DNA of 42,849 nt from Defluviitaleaceae bacterium. Its GTDB lineage: Bacteria > Bacillota > Clostridia > Lachnospirales > WQUN01. Within the stretch, counting starts at the first letter, position 1. Every line of letters begins with the position of its first letter. The notes beneath the pieces are model-generated. The model did not search any database, was not told the DNA's origin, and saw nothing but the letters and a program-made list of their open reading frames with translations. This document shows, piece by piece, positions 24,246-33,157 of this stretch. Position numbers and translations under genes: made by a program. The DNA lies in assembly GCA_009781755.1 (NCBI GenBank), contig WQVD01000025.1, positions 1-42,849 of the forward strand, given 5' to 3'.

Positions 24246-27200
24246 TTACGTGCGTTTTGCTTTTTTGCGCTTGTTAATGATGAGCGTGGTGAGTGCGCCG
24301 ATGGCCATGAGATTTAAACCTACGGCAACCCATAAGGTGCTTGACACACCCGTTTGCGGTACTTGGCCCAGGGGTACATTCACGTTGGGGATGAATGCCC
24401 AGCCGTTGCTTTCCCGCCAATACCAGTTGCCTTGGGGTACATCGCGGTTGTTAACTTCAATGTAGCCGTCGCCGTCGGGGCGCAGGTGGTTGCCGGGGCC
24501 GGGAGTGGGTGGTGGGGTTAATGTAGCAGTGCCGCCACCTTCACGCGTGCTGTCGCTGTATCTTACGAAGAAGCGGTTGATTAACGTGTTGTTGGGCGCG
24601 CTTGCTCCGGCGATGAAGGTGAGGACAATCGTATTGTTAATGCCAAAGTTGGCCGGCACATCACCGAAGAAGAAGCCGATGGATGTGTAATAAATGTTGC
24701 CCGGCTGCGGCAGGCTGAACGTAAATGGACGACTCGCATCAACATTGGTTGTATATGTGTGCCATACATCGCTGCCATCCACTTGGAAGCGTATATCATA
24801 CGTGACCCCTGCCCCATGCGTAAACGCAGGCAAGCTACCCGCCGAGAAGAACAATCCAACGCCGGGACGGTCCACAATCGTAAAGTCGGATGCAGTCTGC
24901 CCCAATTCATTTTGGAAATTGCGGAGCGTCCAGCTTACAGACTCGCCGGGACGCACACGTGTGCGGTCGGGGTTTTTTATGAGTTCATTGGGTGATGTGG
25001 GCGTAGGTGCCGTGGGCACGGGCGTTGTAATCGTTGGCGCGGTGGTGGCGGGTGTAGTGTTGGGCGGAGGTGTGGTGACCGCGGGTGTCGTAGCGGGCGG
25101 GAAAGTAACAACACGTGTTGGTGGGTCAGTAGGTGGCTGCGTTGGCGGTGATGTAGGGGCAGGTACCGTATGCGATGGCCATGTTTGTTGTGGCGTGGTT
25201 TGCTGTGATGTGGTTTGTTGCGTCGTTGTCTGCTGCGTTGTCGTTTGTTGTGTTGTGGTTTGCTGCGCTGTGGTTTGCTGTGCAGTTGTTTGCTGCGTCG
25301 TTGTTTGCTGCGCTGTGGTTTGTTGTGTTGTTGTTTGTTGCGCGGTGGTTTGTTGTGTTGTTGTTTGTTGTGGTGTTGTTTCGGACGGCGTTGTCGTTTG
25401 TTGTGTTGTGGTTTGCTGCGCTGTGGTTTGCTGTGCAGTTGTTTGCTGCGTCGTTGTTTGCTGCGCTGTGGTTTGTTGTGTTGTTGTTTGCTGCGCGGTG
25501 GTTTGTTGTGTTGTTGTTTGTTGTGGTGTTGTTTCGGACGGCGTTGTCTGTTGTGGCGTTGTTTCCGACGGTGTGGTTTCTGCAGGCGTCGTCTGCTGCG
25601 GCGTTGTTTCCGAAGGTGTGGTTTCTGACGGCGTTGTCTGTTGCGGCGTTGTTTCCGAAGGTGTGGTTTCTGAATGTGTAGTTTCTGACGGTGTCGTCTC
25701 CGGTTGCGTGGTTTCGGATGGCGTTGTTTCTGCGGGTGTCGTCTCCGCCGGCGTCGTTTCTGCAGGCGTTGTCTCCGCAGGCGTCGTTTCTGCAGGCGTT
25801 GTCTCCGCCGGCGTCGTTTCTGCAGGCGTTGTTTCCGCTGGCGTCGTTTCTGCAGGCGTTGTCTCCGCTGGCGTCGTTTCTGCAGACGTTGTCTCCGCTG
25901 GCGTCGTTTCTGCAGGCGTTGTCTCCGCTGGCGTCGTTTCTGCAGGCGTTGTCTCCGCCGGTGTCGTTCCCGGAACGGTGGTTTCGATGGCGTTGGGTAG
26001 GCGTGGCGGTTGGGGGGGCATGCTGGGCGCGCCGGTGGCAGGTACATAGAATGCGGGTGCATCGTCGTATACGGTGATGACGATACCTGCGCCATGGGGT
26101 GGCGGTGCGCTCACATCGATATACCAGTGGCCATCGGGCGTGACGAAGCCTTCCGGTGCGCTTACCTCGCGCAAACGGTAGCGAGCGCCTTCGCGCAGGC
26201 CGGTGATGGTTACCATGCCGTCGGTGCCGCTGGTGATCGTGCCACCGCGGGCTACCCAAGTGCCGTCGATGTACTCATACAATTGGAAGACTGCACCAGC
26301 CAAAGGCTGGTTGTGGTAGTTGGTCTTGATGAAGATGAAATTGAACAAGCGCAAGTTGGGCAAGACGAAGGTATCTTCCGCGTCGGATTCCGACATCCTG
26401 CGCCATTCGAAATCAGGTGCATCGCCGTGCGCGTCAACGGTGATGCTACCGTCGTCGGCAACAATTACATACCAATGTCCGGTGGGTCGCCAGTGGTTGG
26501 CGGGCGCGGTGAGCTCGACTAGGCGATAGGTTTCGCCCGGAGTCAAACCGACGAAGGTTACCGTACCGGAAGCGGTGGAAGTCACCGTGTTGCCGCGGCG
26601 CGTCCACGTGCCCGCGTCGTATTCGTACAGGGCGAAGACCGCGCCTGACAGGAGTGCGTTGCTGCTATTGGTTTTGACAAATTCGAAGTTGACGGTTTCG
26701 CCACGCACGTTGGGTACACGCGGCGGAGCGGGTGGCGGTGCTACGCGCGATGATAAATCGGTTGCTGCTTGTGAGAAAATAAACGCCGGAACATCCCCAT
26801 GTGGGGTAATGATCATAACGCCCGACCGACTGATATCAATGAGCCAGAAGCCCGTGGGGGTAACAAACCCGCTGGGTGCCAGTACTTCCACCAAGCGATA
26901 TTGTGCATCCCATTGCAGACCTTCGAAATGCACACGGCCGTTGGCATCGCTGACGGTGAAGGCATTGGGGCCGCCTATGCGCACCCATCCGTCTTCGTCG
27001 TCATATCGGTACAGCGCGAAGCGTGCGCCCGCCAGCGGACGATCTTCGTCGTCGGTTTTTATGAACTCCAACTCTGTGTCTGGGCAGGGGTCGATGTAGG
27101 GGCGGTTGATGACAGATATGACCAACTCGCGCTCATTAACATTTTCACCCTCAGGGGTTAGCAAATATCCGCCGGGCACCGTTCCTTGGTTGTCAATCGT

Positions 27201-30200
27201 AGGCAGCTCGCCCATGATGATGTCATCGCCGGTGAACGTGAATGTCCACACGATGGATGTGTCCAAGATATGCCCCGGAGGCGCCTCTACCTCACGCAGT
27301 GTGTAAACACCGGGCGTCCTTAATTGGATGCGGTTGGTGTTGGAAAGGTAGGCATAATGCGCACCATCTCTGCGTAATTGGAATACCCAACCGTCTTCTA
27401 TGGCATCCATGAAGCTGTGACTGTACTTGCGCACACGGAAGAAGAAATCATCCGCGCGTTGCCGCCTACGCACGGTAACACTCGCCGAGTCACGCGGCGG
27501 GCCGAAATATACAGTGTTTACAAAGTGCCCTTCGTCTTCAAGAATCGTGGTGAGGTAATAAAAGACGAACACCTGACCAGCGGGCACAGTGATGAAAATA
27601 TTATCGTCATCTTCGAAGGTCACCAACGGATTGGTCGCATCTTGTTGCGCGGCCCATTCATTGAGGGGGATCAAATCATTGCCTACACGCACGCGGAAGT
27701 CGCGGTTGGTAAGACGGGCAGCCGCATCATTGGGGCGCGGCCCGTCGAAGTAGTCGCGTACCCATATGGCCAAGTTGCTGCGGGTGCCCGGTTGGCCGGG
27801 CAGCGTAAAGTTGGGTACAGGGCGAGCTACGGTCGTACCCACATTGCGCAATTGTGGCAGATTATTGCCACCCGGCATGTACCACACGTTGTTGGCAAAG
27901 TCGAAGCCGAGCGCTACATATGTGGCTTGGTTATATAATTGCGCACGTGTTACAGATTGACCGTGCCTGCCATCGCTTACGGCATGAGCATACTCAGCGT
28001 GCGACGAATTAACAGGAACGTTATTAATCAACAGGCCTTCGTATACAATATTGTTTGATTGAATTGGGTTGGTCGTAGCACTACCTTGTCGGAATCCGAT
28101 GTTCACCCTTGCAGTGCCGCTATTATTTCTTTGATTTAAGTACTGTCCGGCAACTACGCTGTTCATGACTTCTGATGGGTGTGCTGCATTGGTTAATCGG
28201 GTGCTCGCAATACCACCAACAAGCGCGTTTCTCCAAGATACAACATTGGTCATATTAATTTGTATATTTACATCAGATATTACATTGGTAATTGCAGCAT
28301 ATCGCGGGTTGGATGGATTCATTTGGCTTATTTGACCAAATATACCACCGGCATCGATTCTATCCGGGTCCCACGCATCGGGATGATCATTTATTTGGTT
28401 TATTTCAATGCGTCCGGATGCAAAAATATCATTTACCAAAGAATTTGCCCAAGACGCATTTCTGCGACCAGCAATACCGCCAAAACTACCTTCACTTAGG
28501 TAATTTATATTCACGTATATGTCCAAATCACTTACCGATACATTATTAGCAGGGGCAGTCATTATTCCAGCAAATCCACCGGCATTTAATCGTTGAAAAC
28601 GCAGTGTCGAGTGATTAATTTGGATATTAACGTTAGATACATCAATATTGGCGCTAATAGCATTGTCGTTAAAGGTTCCGACGGATACGCCGCCTGCAAA
28701 ACCACCAGCGTGCATATGTGGCCGCCACGTTAATGCATTAGCCATTTCTTGACTTAAACTTATATTCACATTATTAACACTTGACGTATGCACAGCTACG
28801 CCGCTTAGATTTCCAAACATACCCCCATTCATATTCAAACTATCAATAATAGTAACATTTGAAACAGAAGATTGTTGAACCGACCCACCGGTCATCATTC
28901 CGGCCATGCCACCAGCAAAAGCGGTGGGACCGGTTATGTTTATATTCGAAACGTGTGAGTTAATTATCGTGTTGTTATTTGACGAAGGAAGGTCTCCCAC
29001 GAGTCCGCCAGCAAAAGCAATCCCCCCCGCAGAATCAAGTGGTATATTTATGTTAATATTGTGCACCGTTGATTTTTCTATATGGAGATTGCCCGTTGGG
29101 GCGCCCGATATCCATTGCGATTGCGGCACGCCAATAAGTCCGCCGACAAACCCTTCTTCGGTATAAATATTAACGTTTCGTGCATGCACATTGTAAATCC
29201 GTACATTGGGCATCAAATCCGCAGCGCGACCAATTTGGCTTGCCAATACGCCCGCATCGCCAAATTCAGTGCTAAGCGTTGCATTGTCAAAATGTAGGTT
29301 GCGGACATACGCATTCCCGGCCAATCCACGAAATAAACCGACATTCATCACTCCGCCGCCAACGCCGACTGAAAGATTATTAATGGTATACCCATTACCT
29401 TCCAATATGCCTCGAAAGAAAGTGTCTGGTGAAAACCCACCGATGGGTGTCCAAGTTCCCCCATTGTCCGTAATGTAGTCTTCCAAGCAAATACTATTCA
29501 TTAATATAAAATTGCCAGTGACGTTGTAGCGGATATTGCTCAAATCTTCCGCTGTATATATAGGAATGAAATCATTATTAACAACAGGGGGGGCATTTTC
29601 CGTAAACCACAAATCTACATTCACCGCATTTTCGGCTGTATTTTCAAACACGATGCGGAACAGTGCGCGTGCGCCCGGTTCTAAATAGACGTGGTCGTAC
29701 CAGTCGTTGGGGTTGTCGGTGCCGTATTCTTGTACGTTTTTGCGGAAGGTGTCGTTGCGTTCTTCCCTGTCAAAAGTGACCGCTTCGCCCCAAACGTTAA
29801 ATTCGATGCCGTACTGCGGCTGTCCGCCGTGCAGGAAGAAGAACTCATTCATGGCCAAGATGATGGACGAGTTGGATCGAATGTCTATGTTGTGCGTGCC
29901 AAATACACGCGGTTCAATATAAAACGCTTCGCCGATGCCTACTTGTTGTCGGCTTACATAGCTGCCGTTGTCGTACACCACCATGCGTGCCAAGTTGCCT
30001 TGCGCGATGCTGAAAGTGGGATGGTGGTTAAGATCAATTAAGCTCTGTGCACTGCTTGCACCCCAATTGATGGTAAACGGTCCGATGAGCCCATCCGCAT
30101 TGGGGGTCATGGTACCCGAAAACGCAGGGGTTACGACGATACTGGCCGTGTCGGTTGGGTTCAAACGTTGCGCCAGCCGTTGCCCGTTCACAACATCCCG

Positions 30201-30764
30201 ACCAAAGAAGAAATTGACTTCGGCAGGGCTGAATGGTTGGGTTTGACCAGCGTACCACCCGCCGGGCACTTGAGCATTTGTGGGCCACCAGAAGCGCGGG
30301 GTCTCCATGGCCATACGTGTCCACACCAAGGCTTGTACCAATTCCGGACCCAGCGGGCGGGTCAAGGTATGCGCAGGGAGACGCTGCTCCGCCAATTCGC
30401 GGGAGATATGGTTGCCTATGTACAATGTGCGCACGAGTGCGACGGCATAACGGATTTCTTCGATGGCCAAGGGCGACAGCTCTACATATGTTTGCATAGC
30501 GCCTTGATTGACGCGCTCAAATGTCTGCCCAATACCAAAGATATTGATGGCCATACAAAACGTGCCCACTGTGTGGCCGTTGACGCGGTTGCGCAATGCA
30601 AAACGCGTGTGCGCCGTGCCACCTCCGGTAAAGCCCCACTCCTGACTCTCGCCAATGCCACTGCCAGGCGGGTCACCCAAGACAAAGAAGCTCAGGGTCG
30701 AGGCCGCGATAATGGCCGCCAACACAAACGCCAATGTCCGTTTAAACGTCATTTTCTTTTTCAT
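24246..30764 (-). CDS. Large LPxTG-like cell-wall adhesin (thioester, GLUG, Cna-B/SpaA, Thr-rich stalk)
   Basis: This 2172-residue surface protein has a signal peptide (1-30). A probable thioester domain follows, with C70 (GTFCMAIN) and Q144 (ELVQALVW) at the positions of the Cys-Gln thioester in TED adhesins. GLUG-type beta-helix repeats occupy about 395-990 (AGGFAG, GGIAG, GGLVGD motifs). Four Cna-B/SpaA-type domains span about 1105-1571 (LEFIKTDDEDRPLAGARFALY and relatives, each with a LxEVxAP end). A Thr-rich ETTPA/QQTT pentapeptide stalk covers about 1592-1871. A further beta domain (1928-2088) precedes the sorting signal VPQTG (2135-2139), a membrane segment and the KRKKAKRT tail. The start follows GAGAGGA, 4 nt after the sigma-factor stop, so the two are co-transcribed. 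The GLUG part is AT-richer than the rest. No sortase gene is in the window. Binding partner unknown. Confidence 0.9.
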   Translation of the reverse strand: MKKKMTFKRTLAFVLAAIIAASTLSFFVLGDPPGSGIGESQEWGFTGGGTAHTRFALRNRVNGHTVGTFCMAINIFGIGQTFERVNQGAMQTYVELSPLAIEEIRYAVALVRTLYIGNHISRELAEQRLPAHTLTRPLGPELVQALVWTRMAMETPRFWWPTNAQVPGGWYAGQTQPFSPAEVNFFFGRDVVNGQRLAQRLNPTDTASIVVTPAFSGTMTPNADGLIGPFTINWGASSAQSLIDLNHHPTFSIAQGNLARMVVYDNGSYVSRQQVGIGEAFYIEPRVFGTHNIDIRSNSSIILAMNEFFFLHGGQPQYGIEFNVWGEAVTFDREERNDTFRKNVQEYGTDNPNDWYDHVYLEPGARALFRIVFENTAENAVNVDLWFTENAPPVVNNDFIPIYTAEDLSNIRYNVTGNFILMNSICLEDYITDNGGTWTPIGGFSPDTFFRGILEGNGYTINNLSVGVGGGVMNVGLFRGLAGNAYVRNLHFDNATLSTEFGDAGVLASQIGRAADLMPNVRIYNVHARNVNIYTEEGFVGGLIGVPQSQWISGAPTGNLHIEKSTVHNININIPLDSAGGIAFAGGLVGDLPSSNNNTIINSHVSNINITGPTAFAGGMAGMMTGGSVQQSSVSNVTIIDSLNMNGGMFGNLSGVAVHTSSVNNVNISLSQEMANALTWRPHMHAGGFAGGVSVGTFNDNAISANIDVSNVNIQINHSTLRFQRLNAGGFAGIMTAPANNVSVSDLDIYVNINYLSEGSFGGIAGRRNASWANSLVNDIFASGRIEINQINDHPDAWDPDRIDAGGIFGQISQMNPSNPRYAAITNVISDVNIQINMTNVVSWRNALVGGIASTRLTNAAHPSEVMNSVVAGQYLNQRNNSGTARVNIGFRQGSATTNPIQSNNIVYEGLLINNVPVNSSHAEYAHAVSDGRHGQSVTRAQLYNQATYVALGFDFANNVWYMPGGNNLPQLRNVGTTVARPVPNFTLPGQPGTRSNLAIWVRDYFDGPRPNDAAARLTNRDFRVRVGNDLIPLNEWAAQQDATNPLVTFEDDDNIFITVPAGQVFVFYYLTTILEDEGHFVNTVYFGPPRDSASVTVRRRQRADDFFFRVRKYSHSFMDAIEDGWVFQLRRDGAHYAYLSNTNRIQLRTPGVYTLREVEAPPGHILDTSIVWTFTFTGDDIIMGELPTIDNQGTVPGGYLLTPEGENVNERELVISVINRPYIDPCPDTELEFIKTDDEDRPLAGARFALYRYDDEDGWVRIGGPNAFTVSDANGRVHFEGLQWDAQYRLVEVLAPSGFVTPTGFWLIDISRSGVMIITPHGDVPAFIFSQAATDLSSRVAPPPAPPRVPNVRGETVNFEFVKTNSSNALLSGAVFALYEYDAGTWTRRGNTVTSTASGTVTFVGLTPGETYRLVELTAPANHWRPTGHWYVIVADDGSITVDAHGDAPDFEWRRMSESDAEDTFVLPNLRLFNFIFIKTNYHNQPLAGAVFQLYEYIDGTWVARGGTITSGTDGMVTITGLREGARYRLREVSAPEGFVTPDGHWYIDVSAPPPHGAGIVITVYDDAPAFYVPATGAPSMPPQPPRLPNAIETTVPGTTPAETTPAETTPAETTPAETTPAETTSAETTPAETTPAETTPAETTPAETTPAETTPAETTPAETTPAETTPAETTPAETTPSETTQPETTPSETTHSETTPSETTPQQTTPSETTPSETTPQQTTPAETTPSETTPQQTTPSETTPQQTTTQQTTAQQTTTQQTTAQQTTTQQTTAQQTTAQQTTTQQTTTPSETTPQQTTTQQTTAQQTTTQQTTAQQTTTQQTTAQQTTAQQTTTQQTTTQQTTTQQTTSQQTTPQQTWPSHTVPAPTSPPTQPPTDPPTRVVTFPPATTPAVTTPPPNTTPATTAPTITTPVPTAPTPTSPNELIKNPDRTRVRPGESVSWTLRNFQNELGQTASDFTIVDRPGVGLFFSAGSLPAFTHGAGVTYDIRFQVDGSDVWHTYTTNVDASRPFTFSLPQPGNIYYTSIGFFFGDVPANFGINNTIVLTFIAGASAPNNTLINRFFVRYSDSTREGGGTATLTPPPTPGPGNHLRPDGDGYIEVNNRDVPQGNWYWRESNGWAFIPNVNVPLGQVPQTGVSSTLWVAVGLNLMAIGALTTLIINKRKKAKRT
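25150..25985. repeat. 15-bp tandem repeats coding the Thr-rich stalk, with a 153-bp duplication
   Basis: The coding unit is five residues: ETTPA near 25740-25985, mixed ETTPS/QQTTP near 25540-25740, QQTTA/QQTTT near 25190-25540. Within it, 25238-25390 and 25391-25543 are near-identical copies offset by 153 bp, differing at very few bases. This shows recent expansion. It is in frame, so it is a coding minisatellite and not a CRISPR array. Confidence 0.85.
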
Positions 30765-30768
30765 GTTT

Positions 30769-32193
30769 TCAATTCCTCTCCATAAATGTGATTAAATCAA
30801 TAATATCTGACGGAACCGCGCTGTTGTTGAACAGCGCATGGTGCATACGTTGCCATATGCCGTTGTCGCAAGTGGCATTGCCAACAAAGATATTTCCACT
30901 CCCTTCATGGGTTACATAAAAACGGAATCGTTCGCCGTCGCCGCGGATGTATTGGTCAAAGGTAAAACCGTAGTATTGGAGGATGTGTGCCACTGCATCA
31001 CCGGTGTGGGCTTGCGACAAGGCTGCCAGGATTTGAGCGGTGCGGTCGGGGAGCGGCGGGGGCAAGGTGGGTGCGGGCGTAGGGGGCTCGGTGGGCGGCG
31101 GTGGAACGGTCGCAGGGGTTGCGGTTGTAGGAGCTGCGGTCGTAGGCGGGTCGGTTTCGGGCTCGGTGGGTGGTTCGGTTTCGGGCGCTGGCTCGGGTGC
31201 TTGTACTTCTGATATGTATGGCATGGGGGTTGAAGCTGGTGTAGGGGGGTCGGTGGTAGCTTGCACGGTTGCTTGCGATGCAACGACTTGTTCGGGTACG
31301 GATTCAAAAGCTATGTAATAGTACACAACAGCAGACACCGCAACGGCTACCAAGGCACAAGCGGTTGCAATGTACCCCACCACAGGCGCAGCCGCAGATG
31401 CGGCAACCGTACCCGCCGCAGCGGTTGCAGTACCGGTTACCACCCAACAAGGCGCAGCACCAGATACATACATCGTCGTAAATATTTGCTCTTCAATCAC
31501 AAAAAATGCAGCCAGCGAAGCCATACCCACCGAAACGGGCAACGCACCTTTAAACACTTTCTTTTTACGCTTGCCCTCTAAGTGATCCTTGATGGATTGG
31601 CGGGCGGTACGCAAATTTTTGTATACATTGCTGAGCGAACAGCCTTGCAAACGGGCAATTTCTTCTACCGAACAGGACGCGTAGTAATTGAGGTATACCG
31701 TCTCCCATTGGATACGCGGCAGTGCTTTGATGATGTGCAGTAGTTCGGTTCGGTTTTCTTGATTATGTAGGTATTCTTCGGGCAGGAAGTCTGCATCGGT
31801 TTCTTCCCGGTTGGCTATGTAGTCAGTGGCGTCCGGCATGGGAATCAATTGGGTGCCGCGCCGTTTGCGGTAGCATCCGTGTATTGCAATTTTTTGCAAG
31901 TAAGCGACCAAGGTTTCTGCCCGCAGGGTGTTGGCTTTTTTATAGGCAATCAAAAAGGTGTCTTGCACGACCTCTTCGGCATCTTCTTTGTTGTAACAAA
32001 ATTTTTGACAAATAAAAGCTATGTAGGCACTGCAGCGGGTGTACAACTCGTCAAATGCCAAAGGGTCGCCGTTGTTTAACTGCGCAATCACGTGGGTAAA
32101 GTCATACTTGTTGCTTTGGGCGTTGATGTGGGGCCTCCGTTCGACGGGTAATCGTTTATATGGCTTGTACCATGGCCTTGCCGGGATAGTCAC
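30769..32193 (-). CDS. ECF-type sigma factor fused to membrane and extracytoplasmic regions
   Basis: Sigma-70 region 2 lies at about 38-105 (DPLAFDELYTRC, EDAEEVVQDTFLIAYKKA) and region 4 at about 150-210 (VYLNYYASCSVEEIARLQGCS, then SNVYKNLRTARQSIKDHL). A basic KGKRKKKVF-like stretch follows. There are two hydrophobic segments (about 218-234 and 272-295), then a Pro/Thr/Glu-rich stretch (300-385) and a C-terminal domain of about 90 residues with one Cys. Numbering is from GTG 32193. That start lies inside the upstream abrB-like gene and has a poor site. An in-frame ATC at 32127 has GGAGG 6 nt upstream and lies just after the abrB stop. The adhesin gene follows 4 nt downstream and is the likely target or co-regulated product. 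This is a sigma factor that could be held at, and signalled through, the membrane. Confidence 0.82.
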   Translation of the reverse strand: MTIPARPWYKPYKRLPVERRPHINAQSNKYDFTHVIAQLNNGDPLAFDELYTRCSAYIAFICQKFCYNKEDAEEVVQDTFLIAYKKANTLRAETLVAYLQKIAIHGCYRKRRGTQLIPMPDATDYIANREETDADFLPEEYLHNQENRTELLHIIKALPRIQWETVYLNYYASCSVEEIARLQGCSLSNVYKNLRTARQSIKDHLEGKRKKKVFKGALPVSVGMASLAAFFVIEEQIFTTMYVSGAAPCWVVTGTATAAAGTVAASAAAPVVGYIATACALVAVAVSAVVYYYIAFESVPEQVVASQATVQATTDPPTPASTPMPYISEVQAPEPAPETEPPTEPETDPPTTAAPTTATPATVPPPPTEPPTPAPTLPPPLPDRTAQILAALSQAHTGDAVAHILQYYGFTFDQYIRGDGERFRFYVTHEGSGNIFVGNATCDNGIWQRMHHALFNNSAVPSDIIDLITFMERN

Positions 32194-32371
32194 GCTTGCC
32201 GGCCAAGTTTAATACGTCGTTAACGGCGATGGAATTCATGTTTTTGATTGTGATTTCTCCGTCGTTTTTGTACAGGAATATGATCTTATCCCCTGCTTGT
32301 ACTTGCAATGCGCTGCGGACTTCTGATGGTATCGTGATTTGCCCATTGCATGAAATTTTGGCCAAGTTCAT
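32156..32371 (-). CDS. AbrB/SpoVT-family DNA-binding protein
   Basis: This 71-residue protein has the AbrB swapped-hairpin motif at 1-45 (KISCNGQITIPSEVRSALQVQAGDKIIF). The C-terminal tail is short and basic. The start follows GGAGGGA. Dimeric AbrB domains bind AT-rich promoter DNA. It is first in the unit with the sigma factor and adhesin and may control it. It could also be an antitoxin of the MazE type, but no toxin gene is adjacent. The 210 bases upstream hold only the efp terminator and an AT-rich region with no clear promoter. Confidence 0.85.
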   Translation of the reverse strand: MNLAKISCNGQITIPSEVRSALQVQAGDKIIFLYKNDGEITIKNMNSIAVNDVLNLAGKRDYPGKAMVQAI

Positions 32372-32525
32372 AAAATCCCTCCAAAAAAATGCTTCTACTC
32401 AGTAATAGACCAGCACCCGGAATTTTTTGAACCATTTTCCAAATAATTTTTATTAATTTTAACATCATTCTATTTCCAAGGGGGAAAGGTTAACAAAAAT
32501 TAACAATTTTCCCAAACGCACCCAC

Positions 32526-32554
32526 AAAAAAACACCCCGTTTCCGAGGCGTTTT
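32526..32554 (-). terminator. Terminator of efp
   Basis: On the minus strand CGCCTCG and CGGGGTG pair (with a G-U) around GAAA, followed by T7. It lies 28 nt after the efp stop. Confidence 0.75.
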
Positions 32555-32581
32555 ATTTATGCGTATCTATATGATTTTATC

Positions 32582-33139
32582 CTACACGCGACCCAAGTAC
32601 TCCCCGGTGCGCGTATCGATTTTGATTTTGTCGCCGGTGGAGACGAATAGCGGCACTTTTACGGTGGCGCCGGTTTCTACGGTGGCGGGTTTGGTGGCGC
32701 CTTGGGCAGTGTCGCCCTTGAAGCCGGGTTCGGTGTCGGTAATTTCGAGCTCGACGAACATGGGGGGCTCGATGCCGAAGATACGGCCGTTGTGCACCAG
32801 CACTTTAATCATGTCGTTTTCTTTGACAAAGCGCAGGTTGTCGCCGATTTGGGCGGCGTTCATTTCGGTTTGCTCGAAATTTTCAACGTCCATGAAGTAA
32901 AACATGGTGCCATCGGAATAAAGATATTGCAGATCGCGGCGGTCAATGTGTGCACGCGCCATTTTCTCGGTGGGGCGGAAGGTCTTTTCTAATACTGCGC
33001 CCGATTCCATGTTTTTGAGTGTAGAGCGGACAAAAGCCGCGCCTTTGCCGGGTTTTACGTGTTGAAAGTCGATGATGGTGTACAATGCGCCTTCAAATTC
33101 AACGGTAATGCCGTTGCGGAATTCACCTGCTGATATCAT
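32582..33139 (-). CDS. efp: Translation elongation factor P
   Basis: This 185-residue, three-domain EF-P relieves ribosome stalling at polyproline. The tip loop has KPGKGAAF with the modifiable Lys near 32. The C-terminal block [16 protein letters not shown] is typical. The start follows AGGAGG. Length is exactly family-normal. It lies 18 nt after the prepilin gene. The Pro-rich adhesin, SleC-like and sigma proteins in this window are natural EF-P clients, which is only an observation. Confidence 0.96.
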   Translation of the reverse strand: MISAGEFRNGITVEFEGALYTIIDFQHVKPGKGAAFVRSTLKNMESGAVLEKTFRPTEKMARAHIDRRDLQYLYSDGTMFYFMDVENFEQTEMNAAQIGDNLRFVKENDMIKVLVHNGRIFGIEPPMFVELEITDTEPGFKGDTAQGATKPATVETGATVKVPLFVSTGDKIKIDTRTGEYLGRV

Positions 33140-33157
33140 GGGTAACGCCTCCTAAAA

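Noticed and set aside
25150-25985. Repeat block as a CRISPR array
   Set aside because: There are no unique spacers. The unit is 15 bp and in frame within a surface protein.
24694-26049. Long plus-strand ORFs opposite the adhesin stalk (up to 451 residues, Cys/Val-rich)
   Set aside because: They are the reverse frame of the 15-bp repeats. They have no ribosome binding site and unnatural composition (VVCCVVVCC), while the minus frame has full domain structure.
32156-32371. AbrB-like gene as MazE antitoxin of a toxin-antitoxin pair
   Set aside because: No MazF, VapC or other toxin gene lies on either side; the partner is a sigma factor.
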